Shown here: positions 24,231 through 36,346 of the stretch, in pieces
How positions within the stretch are numbered: position 1 is the stretch's first letter
Layout of the letters: each line of letters starts with the position of its first letter
NCBI GenBank assembly: GCA_022579005.1
Contig: MU401460.1
Span: forward strand, 59,396 to 123,395
Length of the DNA: 64,000 nucleotides
Direction of reading: 5' to 3'
DNA from: Poronia punctata
Taxonomy: Eukaryota > Ascomycota > Sordariomycetes > Xylariales > Xylariaceae
Program-made: the position numbers and the translations under genes
Notes under the pieces: model-generated
Database searches by the model: none
Seen by the model: only the letters and a program-made list of their open reading frames with translations
What the model was told of the DNA's origin: nothing

Positions 24231-24908
24231 ATGTACAACACCAAGGTCCTCTCCTTTGCCGCCCTCGCGGGTTTGGCCCTCGGCCAGACAACGACAGACG
24301 GCGGCTCAGGCGGCTCGGGATGCACACGCTCGTATGCTAGCCTTCTCGCAAGTGCCCCTACGCCCGATGGCCAGCTCGCCTCTGCCGTCACCAGCTACGC
24401 CAGCCAGGCCATCGGAGGAGGAGCCACAGGGACAGGAGGCGGCATGCCTACGCCGACGAACCCGTTGGAGTTAGTCGGTCAGGTCTGCTCTTTCTCGTCT
24501 CAGCTTCCCCAGTCGCTACAGAGCGAATTCAACGACTACGCCTCGGAGGTGGTCAGCTACGTCAGCGCGCAGAGCTCCGAGTTGGACGCCGTCATCACGA
24601 ACTGCATCGCCACGGGAGGCGGCTCCGAGGCCGATAGATACACGTCGCTGGTAAACTCGCTGGCAACCCACACGGGGCCCATCTGCGCCGACGCTACGAC
24701 GACGGGCGGAAACGGCACTGCTTCATCGACGGGCACGCCCAGCACTACCATCACCTCTGGCACTTTCACGACCACGGTCGGCGGTGGCGGCGCTACTGGT
24801 AACCCGCCTTCGACGGATTCTCCCACAGGCGGCGCTGCTGCTCCCACGGGCTTCCTTGCGGGCGCTGCTGCCGCCGCTGGTGTCCTTGGTGCTGCCATCT
24901 TGTTGTAA
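24231..24908 (+). CDS. Secreted GPI-anchor-type protein, infection-structure-specific-like
   Basis: A single exon encodes 225 residues. There is a clear signal peptide (MYNTKVLSFAALAGLALG) and a mature region with four cysteines (in GCTRSYASLL, GQVCSFSSQLP, ITNCIATGG and GPICADA), separated by helical Ser/Ala-rich stretches. A Thr/Ser/Gly-rich linker (TSGTFTTTVGGGGATG) then leads to a hydrophobic C-terminal tail (GFLAGAAAAAGVLGAAILL) typical of GPI attachment. The spacing of the CTRSYASLLASAPTPDG and ICADA blocks resembles proteins annotated in plant-associated fungi as infection structure specific protein. That name comes from expression in appressoria-forming fungi and does not define a molecular activity. 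It is likely a cell-wall or plasma-membrane surface protein. The family label is moderately sure; the secretion and anchor signals are clear. Confidence 0.78.
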   Translation: MYNTKVLSFAALAGLALGQTTTDGGSGGSGCTRSYASLLASAPTPDGQLASAVTSYASQAIGGGATGTGGGMPTPTNPLELVGQVCSFSSQLPQSLQSEFNDYASEVVSYVSAQSSELDAVITNCIATGGGSEADRYTSLVNSLATHTGPICADATTTGGNGTASSTGTPSTTITSGTFTTTVGGGGATGNPPSTDSPTGGAAAPTGFLAGAAAAAGVLGAAILL

Positions 24909-25675
24909 GATGCTCGATACTGCTACACTATCGACTTTACAACGGACCGAGTCTCGAGAAGGCTTGGGAAATATAGGGATACCGATGGATTAAGGTTAAT
25001 GGGGGAGTTTGGTGGATATGACATTGGCCGTGTTTGACAAAGTTTCAACACGATGAGCTATGAAGTGGGGATTGTCGACAAGACAGAGGAGTGTTGACGA
25101 CTCACGTGTTTCAATAGTTGTACTACCTCGGTTAAGTAGGACATAATGATAATGCTAAGAATGCTCACTTACTTACAAATTCAAGAAATTGTTTACCTTA
25201 TGAGTGAACGTGTTATTGGTAGCTGTGTTGAATGTCAAGACCATAACTTGTGCGCATTACTAGGGAAACCACTGAAGGCTGGCCTCATAATGGATATATA
25301 TATATCAGTCTTTTCTGACGAGAAGTCTAGAGTGGTTTATGACCGACCCCGGCTTCAATGAAGAATTTTTGTATCTAAAGGGGTCACAATAGTATCCTAC
25401 AATGATGAGTACCATAAGCACGGCCAAGGCAACAGTATGATCTTCGACCTCGATTTGCAACACAAGAAGAATTCAATTACGCCAAAAGCGAAAGACATGG
25501 GACCACATCGCCGGCCTAAAGATATGTAACCTACTTAGTTACACTCACTGACTGGCTACAAACCTAGAGTCGGCGCCTAAGGTATTCATAAAGTTAGGTA
25601 GGTAGGTAAGGTAGGTACCGTCCTACCTACATGTACCCTGTTTATAGATCGAATCTGATTTTGCTCCGAGAGAGG

Positions 25676-25711
<36 letters not shown>

Positions 25712-27006
25712 TATACATATACATTGAATGCCGCACTCCCCCTTTGCTCATTTCTAGTTTCGACGTTTTGACGTTTGACATTGAACGGGTTGGTCGAAAC
25801 CCGGATTCGATGATGGAAATTTGCCTGCCTACTCGTAGGTTATATGCGCATAGGTTTTTGCTGGTTCTGGTTCTGGTTCTGGTTCGGGTGGGCTATTATA
25901 AACAAGGTAAACCTAACCTAGGTTAGGTACTTTAGGCAGACGGGTAGATGGACGGGTAGGTAGGTAGGTAGGTAGGTAGGTAGTCCCTTTTTTGTATATA
26001 ATGATGTATTGATGATGATGATGATGATGATGATGAGAAATGGAAATGTTTAAATTTCGAGTGTCGAGTGTGTGTCTGTGTGAGGTAAGTATGATGGGGG
26101 GGGGGATTTCAAAACCCCCGTTCGGACCGGGGCGTCCCGCACGCATTTCCCGGAAAACTTTATGAGGGTTGGTGTTAGAAAAAACGGAACGACTGGCTTG
26201 TGTTTTTGTTCTTGAGCTTCTACTTATGTTTTTTAAAAAAAAAGAGGAATTTCTCCGAGTAGGTTAGGTTCGTTGTTAAGTGGGAGTAGTCTAGGCGTTC
26301 TCTTTACATTTATACTCATCACGAAATATCATGATCGCCTGGTAGTGCATGTAGGATAATATATATATAGAGAGAGCCTTGCGAAGATGCAGAGATCATT
26401 TTTTTTCTTTTAAACACTCGAAAAAGGAGTTCTTTTGATTCCATTCCTTATATCTGCGCTAAAAAGCCTGATGTCTGACCTGACCCTGACCCTGACTCTG
26501 ACCTGACCTGGCCTGGCCTTGTATAAACGAATGAATAGGGGTATCATGCTGTTTGTTGTCATGTGTCATGTAAATAGTCAAAAGAAAGAGAAGGCCTGAT
26601 TTGTCTTGTCCATTTCCCGCATCTTTGTTATCCCTTCTATGGTCGCGAGTGATGCGTAGGTAGTAGTTTTGCCCTTGAGGGCCGTTGATGTAAATGCCAA
26701 AATAAAATAAAAATCTGTAACCTTCTTCTCTCTCTCCCCCCAAAAACGCCGTTGGTCGATGCGATGCTCCAATATGCAAGAAAGACAGCCAAAAAAAAAT
26801 GGGATCCTAACCAACGCCTGTGTTGATGCAAGTTGACGGTTCGAAAAAGAAAGAAAAAATCATAAAATCATAAGTGAACAAGGGAAGTTTATTTCGCCCC
26901 CCCAAAAGGGACGAATAGATGGGGTCGATCGAATATGGGGGCCCCTTTCAAAAATTAAAATCTCCGATGTGATTGATGTTGTAAGTGCCGGGTGGGTGGA
27001 TTGAAT
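24909..27006. repeat. Intergenic region rich in simple repeats
   Basis: No supportable gene. It holds an (AG)n tract at about 25681-25708, a four-fold GGTTCT hexamer repeat at about 25862-25886, a (GTAG)n tract at about 25955-25983, a (GAT)n tract at 26011-26035, a G10 run at 26096-26105 and TAGGTA words at 25595-25630. Histidine- or tyrosine-rich frames on the minus strand are translations of these repeats. Confidence 0.6.
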
Positions 27007-27285
27007 CTAGCCCTTTAAAACGGCTTTCGGAATCGGAGGTGCAGCTGCGGGGATAACGGATGATCTGGGCGATGATGATGGTGATACTACTTCAGAGCCG
27101 CTTTCGCTGCTCGAAGACGGCCATGCTTTCTCGCAATCGGGCTCTTTGTTGAATCGGTTCGGGAAGATGCGGCGAACAATGTTGGTCCAGTATAGAGCCA
27201 GGACTAGGATGAGAGCGAGGAAGGCCAAGACGGATAATATGGTCGCGACAATGGCGACCACGAGAGTGTTGGCGAAGTCGGCCAT
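27007..27285 (-). CDS. Possible small single-pass membrane protein
   Basis: From ATG at 27285 (MADFANTLVVAIV) the frame encodes 92 residues. Residues about 5-33 form one long hydrophobic segment (NTLVVAIVATILSVLAFLALILVLALYW). A basic RRIFPNRFNK stretch follows, then a Ser/Pro-rich cytoplasm-like tail. Upstream in-frame codons exist, but they would place a polar extension before the membrane segment and look like 5' UTR. I know no family for it. It is isolated in a gene-poor region, and the hydrophobic helix followed by positive residues is the only argument that it is real. It could be a chance frame. Confidence 0.42.
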   Translation of the reverse strand: MADFANTLVVAIVATILSVLAFLALILVLALYWTNIVRRIFPNRFNKEPDCEKAWPSSSSESGSEVVSPSSSPRSSVIPAAAPPIPKAVLKG

Positions 27286-30200
27286 GATTGGATTTATCTC
27301 GTAAATCCGTTTCTTTTCTGTCTGTCTGAGTGTTGTGTTGTGTTGTTTATGTAACAAGCGACAGGCATACAAGAGAGCAGAACGAGTTTGTTTCGGGCCT
27401 ACGTTTAGGTATTATGTAGGTGGGTAGACTGATCGGATATGCCGTCGATGAAGCGAGTAGATGTTGCCGGTTTCTTTCTTATATATATATGTTTATAGCA
27501 ACAGAGAAAAAGTGAATGGTTGTTGTTCCTGCCAACACTATCGCTGTCTGCTGCGATGACAAAAAGCGACGGGAATATTTGAGGGAGCCTCGGTGTTGAG
27601 CGACTGATATTGGTATGTATATAGTAATATACACCTAGGTCTCACTCTCACTTAACGAAAAAAGCCAAGAAAAGTTGATGACACCAGCAAACAGACCAGA
27701 CGGAAACGAAGACGAGGACAAGAAGAACAAAAGGGAGGGAACCAGCCTCGAATAAAACACAGACACACACAAGAGAACTTGGAAGGGGACTCTCTCGAAC
27801 AAAAACGTAAGCGTAGGACAGGGAATTCCAAAAAACAAGTTGCAGCGACGGACTCAAGCCTTGCGACTACTAGCAGACTTATAGTGGCAGACTACTCATG
27901 TAGTCGGTCTGGGTGGTCAAGGTATTTGTGTACTTTGTTGTACGTCATCCGAGTTATCCGATGTTATGTGGTTCTTTGTGATACCCGATTACCCTTTGTC
28001 TTGCATTGTGTCGTTTACCACTCAAGGCGACAAAGGTAATCTGCACTCCCTTTCTTCTCGGAACAATGCTGGTTGCGCGCAAAACAAAACAATCGTCTGA
28101 CAAGACAAGGCCGGGAAGATCGGTTGGCGGTTGGTTCTTGGGTATGTAGGGGTTCCATTGGTCACTGTTGCCTCACCCAGACACTCAAGCGTAACGTAGG
28201 ACGCCTAACCAAACCCGCATTACCCGTCCGGGTTAAAGATTGGGTAGGTACATCTATCGGTGATGTGATGATGAGTAGTACGTAGGTATTATCTTCTTGA
28301 AAGTCGTTTGGGCCCCCCTCCCATTCATGGGCGCTAAAAATCATCAAAAGAATGTTTGAAAGTCGGACAAAGGAATGCTCTAACCTCTACTGTAATATTT
28401 TGCGCGCGGCAGCTCTGTTCGGTGGGGTCCCGACAAGCCTAACCCTGGCTTTGTTTGTCACGGTTAGAGTCGTTGGCCTCGAAATGATTCGCTGACATGG
28501 CGCGGAGAAGAGAGAGAGAGACTGCCTGGGCCTTTGTGGCGCGGTTATACGTACGCCAAACCCGAGCCAAGAACAAGTACCTAGTTAGGTTACTTTGTAC
28601 TCGTATGTGTCGTGACATTATAGAAACTCCTTGGCCATTCTGTACGAGTAGGTGGTAGGATACCCAAACGACTTATTACTATTCTGGCAAAGATAATACA
28701 TAATTACACCTTTGCTGTATCATGTATGCACTTAAGGTACACGTAGAAAGAGCGAGTCATTCACCAACGGTCTAATATGAGCTAGGTAGTTAGGGGACCT
28801 ACTGATGAGGGACTTGAGGGCCCGTAAAGCCCCCCACCGCTACAAATACTTTATTACTTCAGTCCTTGGCTCCTTGCGATGTAGATGGCGCGCGGGAATG
28901 ACGGATTTTCTTGGTGATCGTCAACCAACCATCTGAGTTGGCTTATTCTTAGTACACGTCAAACAACCCTCAAACCGTTCGATTTGTCGACCGCTGTAAT
29001 GTGTGTTACACGTTCCTTTCTTTTACACCGCCTCTGCCATCATACATTGCTGAATGGCCTTTCAACAACAACGTGGTTGCCATGATTTCTACAAGGTCGA
29101 TCAGAGAGAGTATGTACTACTCTAACGATTTGTGGATTGCATTTCAGAGCAAAAGGTAATTCAAGAGGTGGAGTCTACATGACATGTGTTAATGAATTTG
29201 TAGGGTCCTGGGGTCTTGTTTAGGGTCTCCAACTTGTTGATCTAGAGCTCGGTTACCCTGACAAAAAATCGCTGTTCGGTCAGCCGCATTCCGGATTTAA
29301 AACATCTCTCCGGGTTGTTAATTTTATCCAGGCCCGCCTACGTAATTCCAGTTTATACATCTGCCATTAGAGTATACCTATTCTGTATAAAGTGCGTACG
29401 AGTACAACTTGGAACTCGAGTACAGCGAATACCGCGCTAGGTAACACAAGGTTAGCTGTGTGCCTCTGCCTCTCTGATCAACATGCCATATGTCCACCGT
29501 CTACAGATCGCGATTACGGATCTACATGTAGGTAGATAGGCACACTTGGAAAATCAATAAAATGATGCAATATAATGAAACATATTTCTAAACGCTCTCT
29601 TTTGTTCAAGAAATCATCTCTCCAAGTCTACACACAAAGGGGTCCAAGTCGAACCGTTTCCCTTTTAGCGTATACCTAGGACTGACTACAAGACCCAAAT
29701 AGTGCTGAGTTATGGCGCCGGCTCAATGACGCAACGCAAAAAAAAAACCCGGACAAGCCGGTGAAGCCACCGCTTATTATTGTACGTATTACACACACAC
29801 ACGATACCCTGACAAATTCGACCCTACTTTCCGGTCGTCTTGCTTTTGTCTTTGCAACGAGCACGTGTAGTAATTATACGTACCGCTATAATTTTTATTG
29901 ACAAGATCACTCTCCACTTCGGCATGGCAACCACGACATGGTAAAATACTTTTTCGACCCTGTCTCCCTATCGCCATAAAACCTCGTGGTAGGTATATAT
30001 ACTCGGCTCTTTTTCCCGCATCGTCGTCTTCCCGTCATCTGAAAGGACAAGCCGTTCATCTCACCTCGTCGATATTATTGCCATGTAGGTATATAACACA
30101 ACATAGAATTAAAAAGAGGAAGAAGAAGAAGAAGAAAAAAGAAAAAAGAAAAAAAAAACGTACAACACCAAGGATTCGCTGGTCGTCACCGACCCAACTA

Positions 30201-33200
30201 CTAATTCGGCTCTCACCAGCTTATCTATGGGAGAGCGGACGGGATCCCGAGTTCTCTAGTGGATATGGTCGTACGTGATGGATTTCGTCTTTGTCTTTGT
30301 CTATCAAGTATGTAGGTTCCGGGGATGGCAGGCATGCGGGTTGACATTGGTCTACACCGAACGGCAGTTTTACTCAACAACGAACGGTAGGTATACATAC
30401 AAGGTAGGTACACAAACGGCGCCGAGTCTACGAGTAGGGCAGTGTTTATTGCGTTTGATGTACTTTCTTCACCTTGGCCTGTAGGTAATTTCTGGGTTGT
30501 ATGTTAGCTTTCATCGGAGGACAGACAGGCTTTCATGACCGGAATGCCACATCAAGATGCTTGTTCCGTTCCCCTGCTTCTGCCCTCCTGTAGAAGAGAA
30601 AGGTCCAGTAGCAGATCGTTGGTGACATATTTGATTCCTGCAGTTCATTTTCGTCCGGTTTTTATGAACTTTGATGGGTGGATGGTTGAGCGAGCAAGCA
30701 AGCAAGCAAGAAAACAAGTCAAGTAGCAACGAGGGTGTCAAATCAGATGCGATCATGACAAGATTCAAGCAAGTACTTTTAGTAAGCTCAGGCATATTAG
30801 TTGTTGGTAGGAAGCTACTCTACTACCTAACCTAAGAGCCAACATCCGAGTTGAATTATTGCCCTGGGCTAGGTTAGGTTCGTTAAGGCAGAAGAAACCG
30901 AGCTCACTCGTCCCGCCCTACATAGAAGGTGGTAATATTGATTGTTATTATTGTTGTTGGCTCCCCCCCCCCCCCTGAGAATGCCTCGCCTCTGTTTATA
31001 ACCAGGGTTATTCGCCTTCGTATTCGCCGTGGTAGACATGTGGGAGAAAGAAGTCAAACAGCAAGCTAAACATGAAGTACAGAGACGACTCCCCATTTCC
31101 CAAGAAATTCACAAAAGGAGGAGATGCATGGCGTATGCTATTAAGAACAGGGACATCTCGTTGACCTGGCCCTATCATGATATCGAGAGAAACATCGTGC
31201 AACATACGAGTACAGGCAAGAGTAATATGTGTATAATAAGGCGAACACCTTCTGGCTTCTTAGGTCTAGCGTATCTATCTCGTGTTCTCTTAGGTTATAC
31301 AGCTACACATGTCTTCAGGTATTATGGAACAGTATTCTCTTCTATAGGTAGGTACCTGGCATCGTTTTTCTAGCTTTCATCTGTTCTTTTTGGCTAGGTA
31401 TTAAGTATGGGCAACATGTGACCATATCACGTCAAACTCCCAGACATTGCTTCTCTCTCTCTCCCAACAGAATTAATAAATTCCCGAGGTCGAACCTCAT
31501 TCTCATTATTCTAGTCAATTACGCCGATAGTCTCTTCATACACGGTCCGGGGACAGTTCTCTACGACGTAGGTAGAAGATTAGGGGCCGATCCTTTTAGC
31601 AAGTTGTAGGTAGTAGGTAAGGAAGCCTCCTTTATCAACACTCCGTTAACTTTGTTGCTAGACCGCATGTCCAACATCCATACTATTGAAAGCTCGTCTT
31701 ATACCTACCACCCCAACTACGACAACAACCTTGATGGTTAGCAAAGAAACAGTATATTGTCCCCAAAAGTCCGGCCTATAATCCTTCTATAACCGTAGGC
31801 CAGCCCGTTCACGCCTTGATCGCTTCCATCCTTTTCACTTCCACTTTCGAAATCCACAAACTCAACCTCTTCCGACAACGCATGAGCCGAGGTACTCGCA
31901 ACGAGTTAGTAGGTACCTATCAACAACCGCATCCCTTCAGGGATCCTATCTCTATCGTGCGGATATCACACTGAAAGGCATTTGATTCGCGAAGGCGATC
32001 GATGCCTTTCTGTCGTCAACCAAGCGCGGTGTGAATTTACAGCTACAATAGGTAACGCTCCTGCTATCGCTCGCTTAGTATCCGAAAGGTCCTATCACTT
32101 CTATCTACTACCTACTTACCTACCTGCAACCTACCTAGGTAGATACAGCCAGTATCCGAAGTCCTCGTGTCTCCGTATATCCAATTATTACCTCTAACCT
32201 AGATACCTAATATGTAGGTAGGTAACCCAACATTAGTAAATAAAGTAAATTAGATACTCCTCCTGCACTTGAGTAGAAATCTATCTTACCTTACGACCCA
32301 GCTGTTAGGAACTTAGGATGTCATGGTAACATTGCCCCCCTTTGCACTATCCCATTCCGGCAGGTGTTTTTTTTTTTTTTTTAAAAAAAGAAAGAAACAG
32401 CTTCCAGAAGGAAAAAAAAAAAAAAAAAAAGACCCAAGGTGATGGTCAGTTTCGAGGTTATCAACTTATCTCTAGATAGGGTGCTCAAATACCTACCTAG
32501 GTTAGTTTATCCTAAACGAAGAGGGAACGGAAGTACGGAATAGAAATGGTGTAGACACTTTTGTTTCATCGTGACACTTGCACTACATCCTTATATAATA
32601 GAGCGTGGGTATTTCAGTTTTGCATCAAAAAATGAGAGAGAACTGATGAACAGATAATGTCCGACCCTTTCAGTCTATGAGTAAACGAGTAAACAACGAG
32701 ATACATCATCCGTCTTTAGCTGCACATGTATAATTGCATAAATATATTGACTAACTCAGGCTGCTCAGGACCACAAATCCTCAGCTTGCACATTCTACTG
32801 GCCAGCTCTACACCCTAAGCCCTAACGGGACAGGCTCGTATATGTATCTTGAACGCCTTTCTAACGCATGAACCTGGCCTTGGAAACTGTTGAAACATAG
32901 GTACAACCTTGTCTGACTATCGTAGGCTACCTCGCCTCTACTCGTAACATAGCTCTTGGGTCTTTAAAAAAAAAGAATTAAAAATTGTAGCCAATTCCAA
33001 GGATTGCTGCGCATTCCTGCCGGATACAGTCCAGCGTGTAGAGCTGGCTACTTTAGTATGTACCTAATGAAACATGTGAGCTAAGAATTTGCACTGGTTC
33101 TCAGGCTGAGTGTAAAAAAAATCAGAATTCGCATCATCTCGCAACCCCATCTCTATGCGGTCTAGTTTTCCTCATTAGGTACAGGTACATGAGAAGTTTG

Positions 33201-34873
33201 AATCCTACCGGCACTTGTTCGAGTAAAAAAGGCTTCTTTCTTCTTTTCCCATGCACGCCATCCGGCATTTTCACTCGTAGGCGACGGATAACCAAGGAGC
33301 GCTACGGGAAAAAAGGAGTCAGCTTGTCGGCCCCGGATTCCGCCAAAGTAAACCCAACCCTAAATAAATAACTACGTGGACATCATTTGCAAAGACGGCC
33401 ACTAGACTAGGTACTCGTATCTAATATACGTACCTAGGTAGTTTCAGCTCGCTCATCATCGGGTGCACTCGAGTTTATGGAAAATAAATAATCCCTTTTT
33501 CAGGTCAAGGAGTAGGCCTACGTACCGTACATAGGTAGGATGAATATTATATATGTATATTAATAAGTCCCGTACTCATCTTGGCAACATGAACCCATCA
33601 TCTACCTACTCGTATCTCCATTACATAGGTAACCTAATCTTCTACGAGTAGGTTAACAAGAAGCGATAGGAATGCTGGTTTTTTCGCCCTTTCATTTTCT
33701 GTCCATGCACATGAAATAGGTACAATAAAAATATGCATGCATGCATGTAGGGTCAGGTTTCAAATCCTTCCTCAGGCATTCCCGATTGGTCCCCCCCCCC
33801 CCCTCTCCCCCTTCCCTTTCACCCCTTGTGTTCCTTGAGGCTCTAGGAAAACGCACAAAATTATTTCCATTCCTGCCGTACCGCGGAACGCCGGGGAGGA
33901 TTTTTTTTACCTGCATACTCGTGCGTATTGAGTATGTAGGTTGTTTCTTTCATAGGGTATTTATTTATATTTAACTTGAGAGAGGGTGAAACATGTATTA
34001 TGTAAATATATACATACCTACGTACTATACTTTGTATTGTGTTCTTGTCAGATTTACGTGTAATTGTACTCGTAATGGGCTGAGCTGAAGTTCCCGAATT
34101 TTGATAAACCAGAACTCATCAACGGGCCATCTCCGATCTTATAACTTAATCTCGGCTCGTTAGTAGGTTAGGTACAGTTCATGAGTACGAGTACACTCGA
34201 GAAATAAGAGGGAAAACTGACACTGTTCCTTGGCGAGCTAGGGAGGTACCCTTGCTGCATAGGTACATAAGGATTTTATCCGCTTCAGATAGGTAGTACC
34301 TAGGTCAGGTACTTTTTTTTTTTTTTTTAGATGATTGAACAGATAACAAGCAATGGCGATTTCTCAGAGTAGGTAGTCTCAGACGGTCTTGGTTGTCTAC
34401 TCGTAGAGTTAGTGGTGGGAATCTCTCCATGAGAGCTTCGACTCGTGCCACGACATGTGCCCGCCTAGAACTTCATGCCCGTAGTACATCACAAAAATCA
34501 ACGTATGAGCGCGAAAGCACTTGAGTGATTATAGAAGAAGAAAAAGGGGGTATATTTCCATTTGTTGCCTTGACCTCAACCTCCAACTGGTATCTCATAT
34601 TTTTACAACCATACATATATGCAAATCCCACCTAGACCCCCCCGCCGATATGTAACACCGAAGAATAAAGTATATACAATAATTTTTTGGCGAGTATGGC
34701 TTTAATTAGTATTAGTTGTCGTGGTGAAAAAAAAACATCTGTCATGATCAACATGACGGACCGAGTTTTCTTTTTCCCCCCCTTTTTCAACCTTTCCCGC
34801 CTTCTTTCGGACCGCATAATATTGTCTATGGTATCGCGTCTCTTCGTATAATTCCAAACGTATAATTTTTTTT
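27286..34873. other. Gene desert of about 7.6 kb
   Basis: I see no supportable protein gene or RNA gene. Content includes a poly-A/purine tract at about 30114-30158, a C13 run at 30963-30975, a T16 run followed 30 bp later by an A19 run (32367-32382 and 32412-32430), a C13 run at 33791-33803, and many TAGGTA, ACCTACCT, TACTCGTA and TACGAGTA words, for example 31340-31356, 32100-32225, 33410-33440 and 33600-33655. All frames are short and repeat-derived. Non-coding transcripts cannot be excluded. Confidence 0.5.
32367..32430. repeat. T16/A19 inverted homopolymers
   Basis: A run of 16 T (32367-32382) is followed 30 bp downstream by 19 A (32412-32430). The two could pair into a hairpin. This may also be a pair of independent slippage tracts. 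Confidence 0.6.
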
Positions 34874-36346
34874 CTAAGGCGACTTTCGATTCCCAACAAC
34901 GTCCATCTCGTAACCGACGCTATCGTTATCGCTTCTGTCGTGGTAGCTCAGCCGTACTTCCTGCGTCTGTCTGATCTGCATCTGTCCGGGTTCGGCGGGT
35001 GCCTCGAGGATGCTCTTGTCGCTTCCCGTGTCCCCGTGGACGTCGTACGAGTCCTTATTGTTGCTCCTGCTGGCCTGTCCGGTAACGGTGGTGATGATCC
35101 TGCTGGTGTGGAAGGCGGCCGATTCCCGCTTCTTGGTCGCCGACTGAGCCGTCCCTTTTGCTCCGGACCCGTACTTGGGCCCGTACTTTTCGCTCGTGCC
35201 GAAATATCGCCCCCCGGACGACTTGATCTCCTTCATCAGGGCCCGGAGGACGGGGATCGATGCCGCGACGATGGTTATGCTCGGCTCGGCTACGTACCAT
35301 ATCACGAGTGTCGTAGCTTGGGCTAGAAGATGAGAGCATAAAAATTAGTGACAAGATTGTTTTGATAGGGGATTGGAAACTTACTCGAGAAGTTGGCGGG
35401 TGCGGCTAACGATGGCAAGAAGACCGTTCTGATAACTGCCGTGATACCAGCTCTGCATTTTATATGTCAGTGGTCTGGATGGGATAGAAGAGGATACATC
35501 GCCGCGAGTTCCTTACATGGTACCGAAACTCATGGCCACGGCCACGCCTAGTTTCTCCGTCTTCTTCATATTCAAGTCCTTGACCAGGAACCAAGGGACC
35601 ATGGCAAAGGCGAAATCGACAAATGCCGAGTAAGCTAAAACAGTAAACACGCACATTTTGTTAATCACAATTATTTTTATTCACCCCTTGCTTCGAGAGG
35701 GGGGGGGGGGGGGGGGGTAACGGAGGGAGGGATGTAAAAACGTACCACCGCCAAAGATGGCAAACTTGACAAAAGTCCAGATATCCCAACACTTATCAGC
35801 CGGTAACCACGAGTACAAGGCCGGCTGGCACTTGAAGAAAGTGAAGATGATGATCAGAAAGTAGACAATGTTCAGGACGACGGTCAAGACGATGACCAGC
35901 CGCTTCATCCGTCCCTCGATGACGCGCAAGAGGGTGAAGCCGAACGAGGTCTTGCTCAAGTCGCTCGCGAGGGAGAGCAAGACGTTTTGGACACCGCCGT
36001 GGATCTGCAGCTGTACCTGGGCATCTTTGCTGATGACTGCGCCCGGGTTGGCGAAACCTAGTGATATACTGCTGCTGATGAAAGCGACTCCGATGAGGTT
36101 GCAAAGCTGTATTTCGGTTACTTTTGAGTTAGAAAAAAAATGCATCGCCAAAAAGAAAAAGAAAAAGAGGAAAGTGAATCGTCATATATGATAACATACG
36201 AAAGCTAATATCAATAGATAGTCGTCCCACCATAGACCTCGACTACGACTCGTCTTGCAATATACGCGTAGTCCCAGGAAGACGGCCGCCAGACTGGTCA
36301 AGGACCAGTTGACGGCGTTCAAGACGACGCCGAAATACGAGGCCAT
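34874..36346 (-). CDS. Fungal rhodopsin-like (PTH11-type) integral membrane protein, copy 2
   Basis: Five exons: 36346-36200, 36106-35746, 35634-35517, 35452-35385 and 35322-34874, joining to 380 residues. Introns are 93, 111, 64 and 62 bp, all GT..AG. Start MASYFGVVLNAVNW is chosen because upstream residues are Arg-rich and repeat-like. Seven hydrophobic segments are visible. Family landmarks are GLWWDDYLLILAFLCNLIG after segment 1, LSKTSFGFTLLRVIEG, a Cys-containing extracellular loop (KCQPALYSWLPADKC), FVDFAFAMVPWFLVKDLNM, GTIAGITAVIRTVF and IWYVAEPSITIVAASIPVLRAL. This is the same broad family (PF20684) as the gene at 5731-6879, but sequence and intron positions differ, so it is not a recent duplicate. 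The tail of about 115 residues is polar and Ser/Lys-rich. The third-last intron carries a G19/C19 homopolymer. Ligand unknown. Confidence 0.85.
35699..35717. repeat. G19 run inside an intron
   Basis: A run of 19 G on the plus strand (C on the transcript) lies within the 111-bp intron 35635-35745 of the rhodopsin-like gene, upstream of its acceptor on the transcript. Confidence 0.85.

Noticed and set aside
25913..26146. Minus-strand frame with a run of His
   Set aside because: Pure translation of the (GAT)n and (GTAG)n microsatellites.
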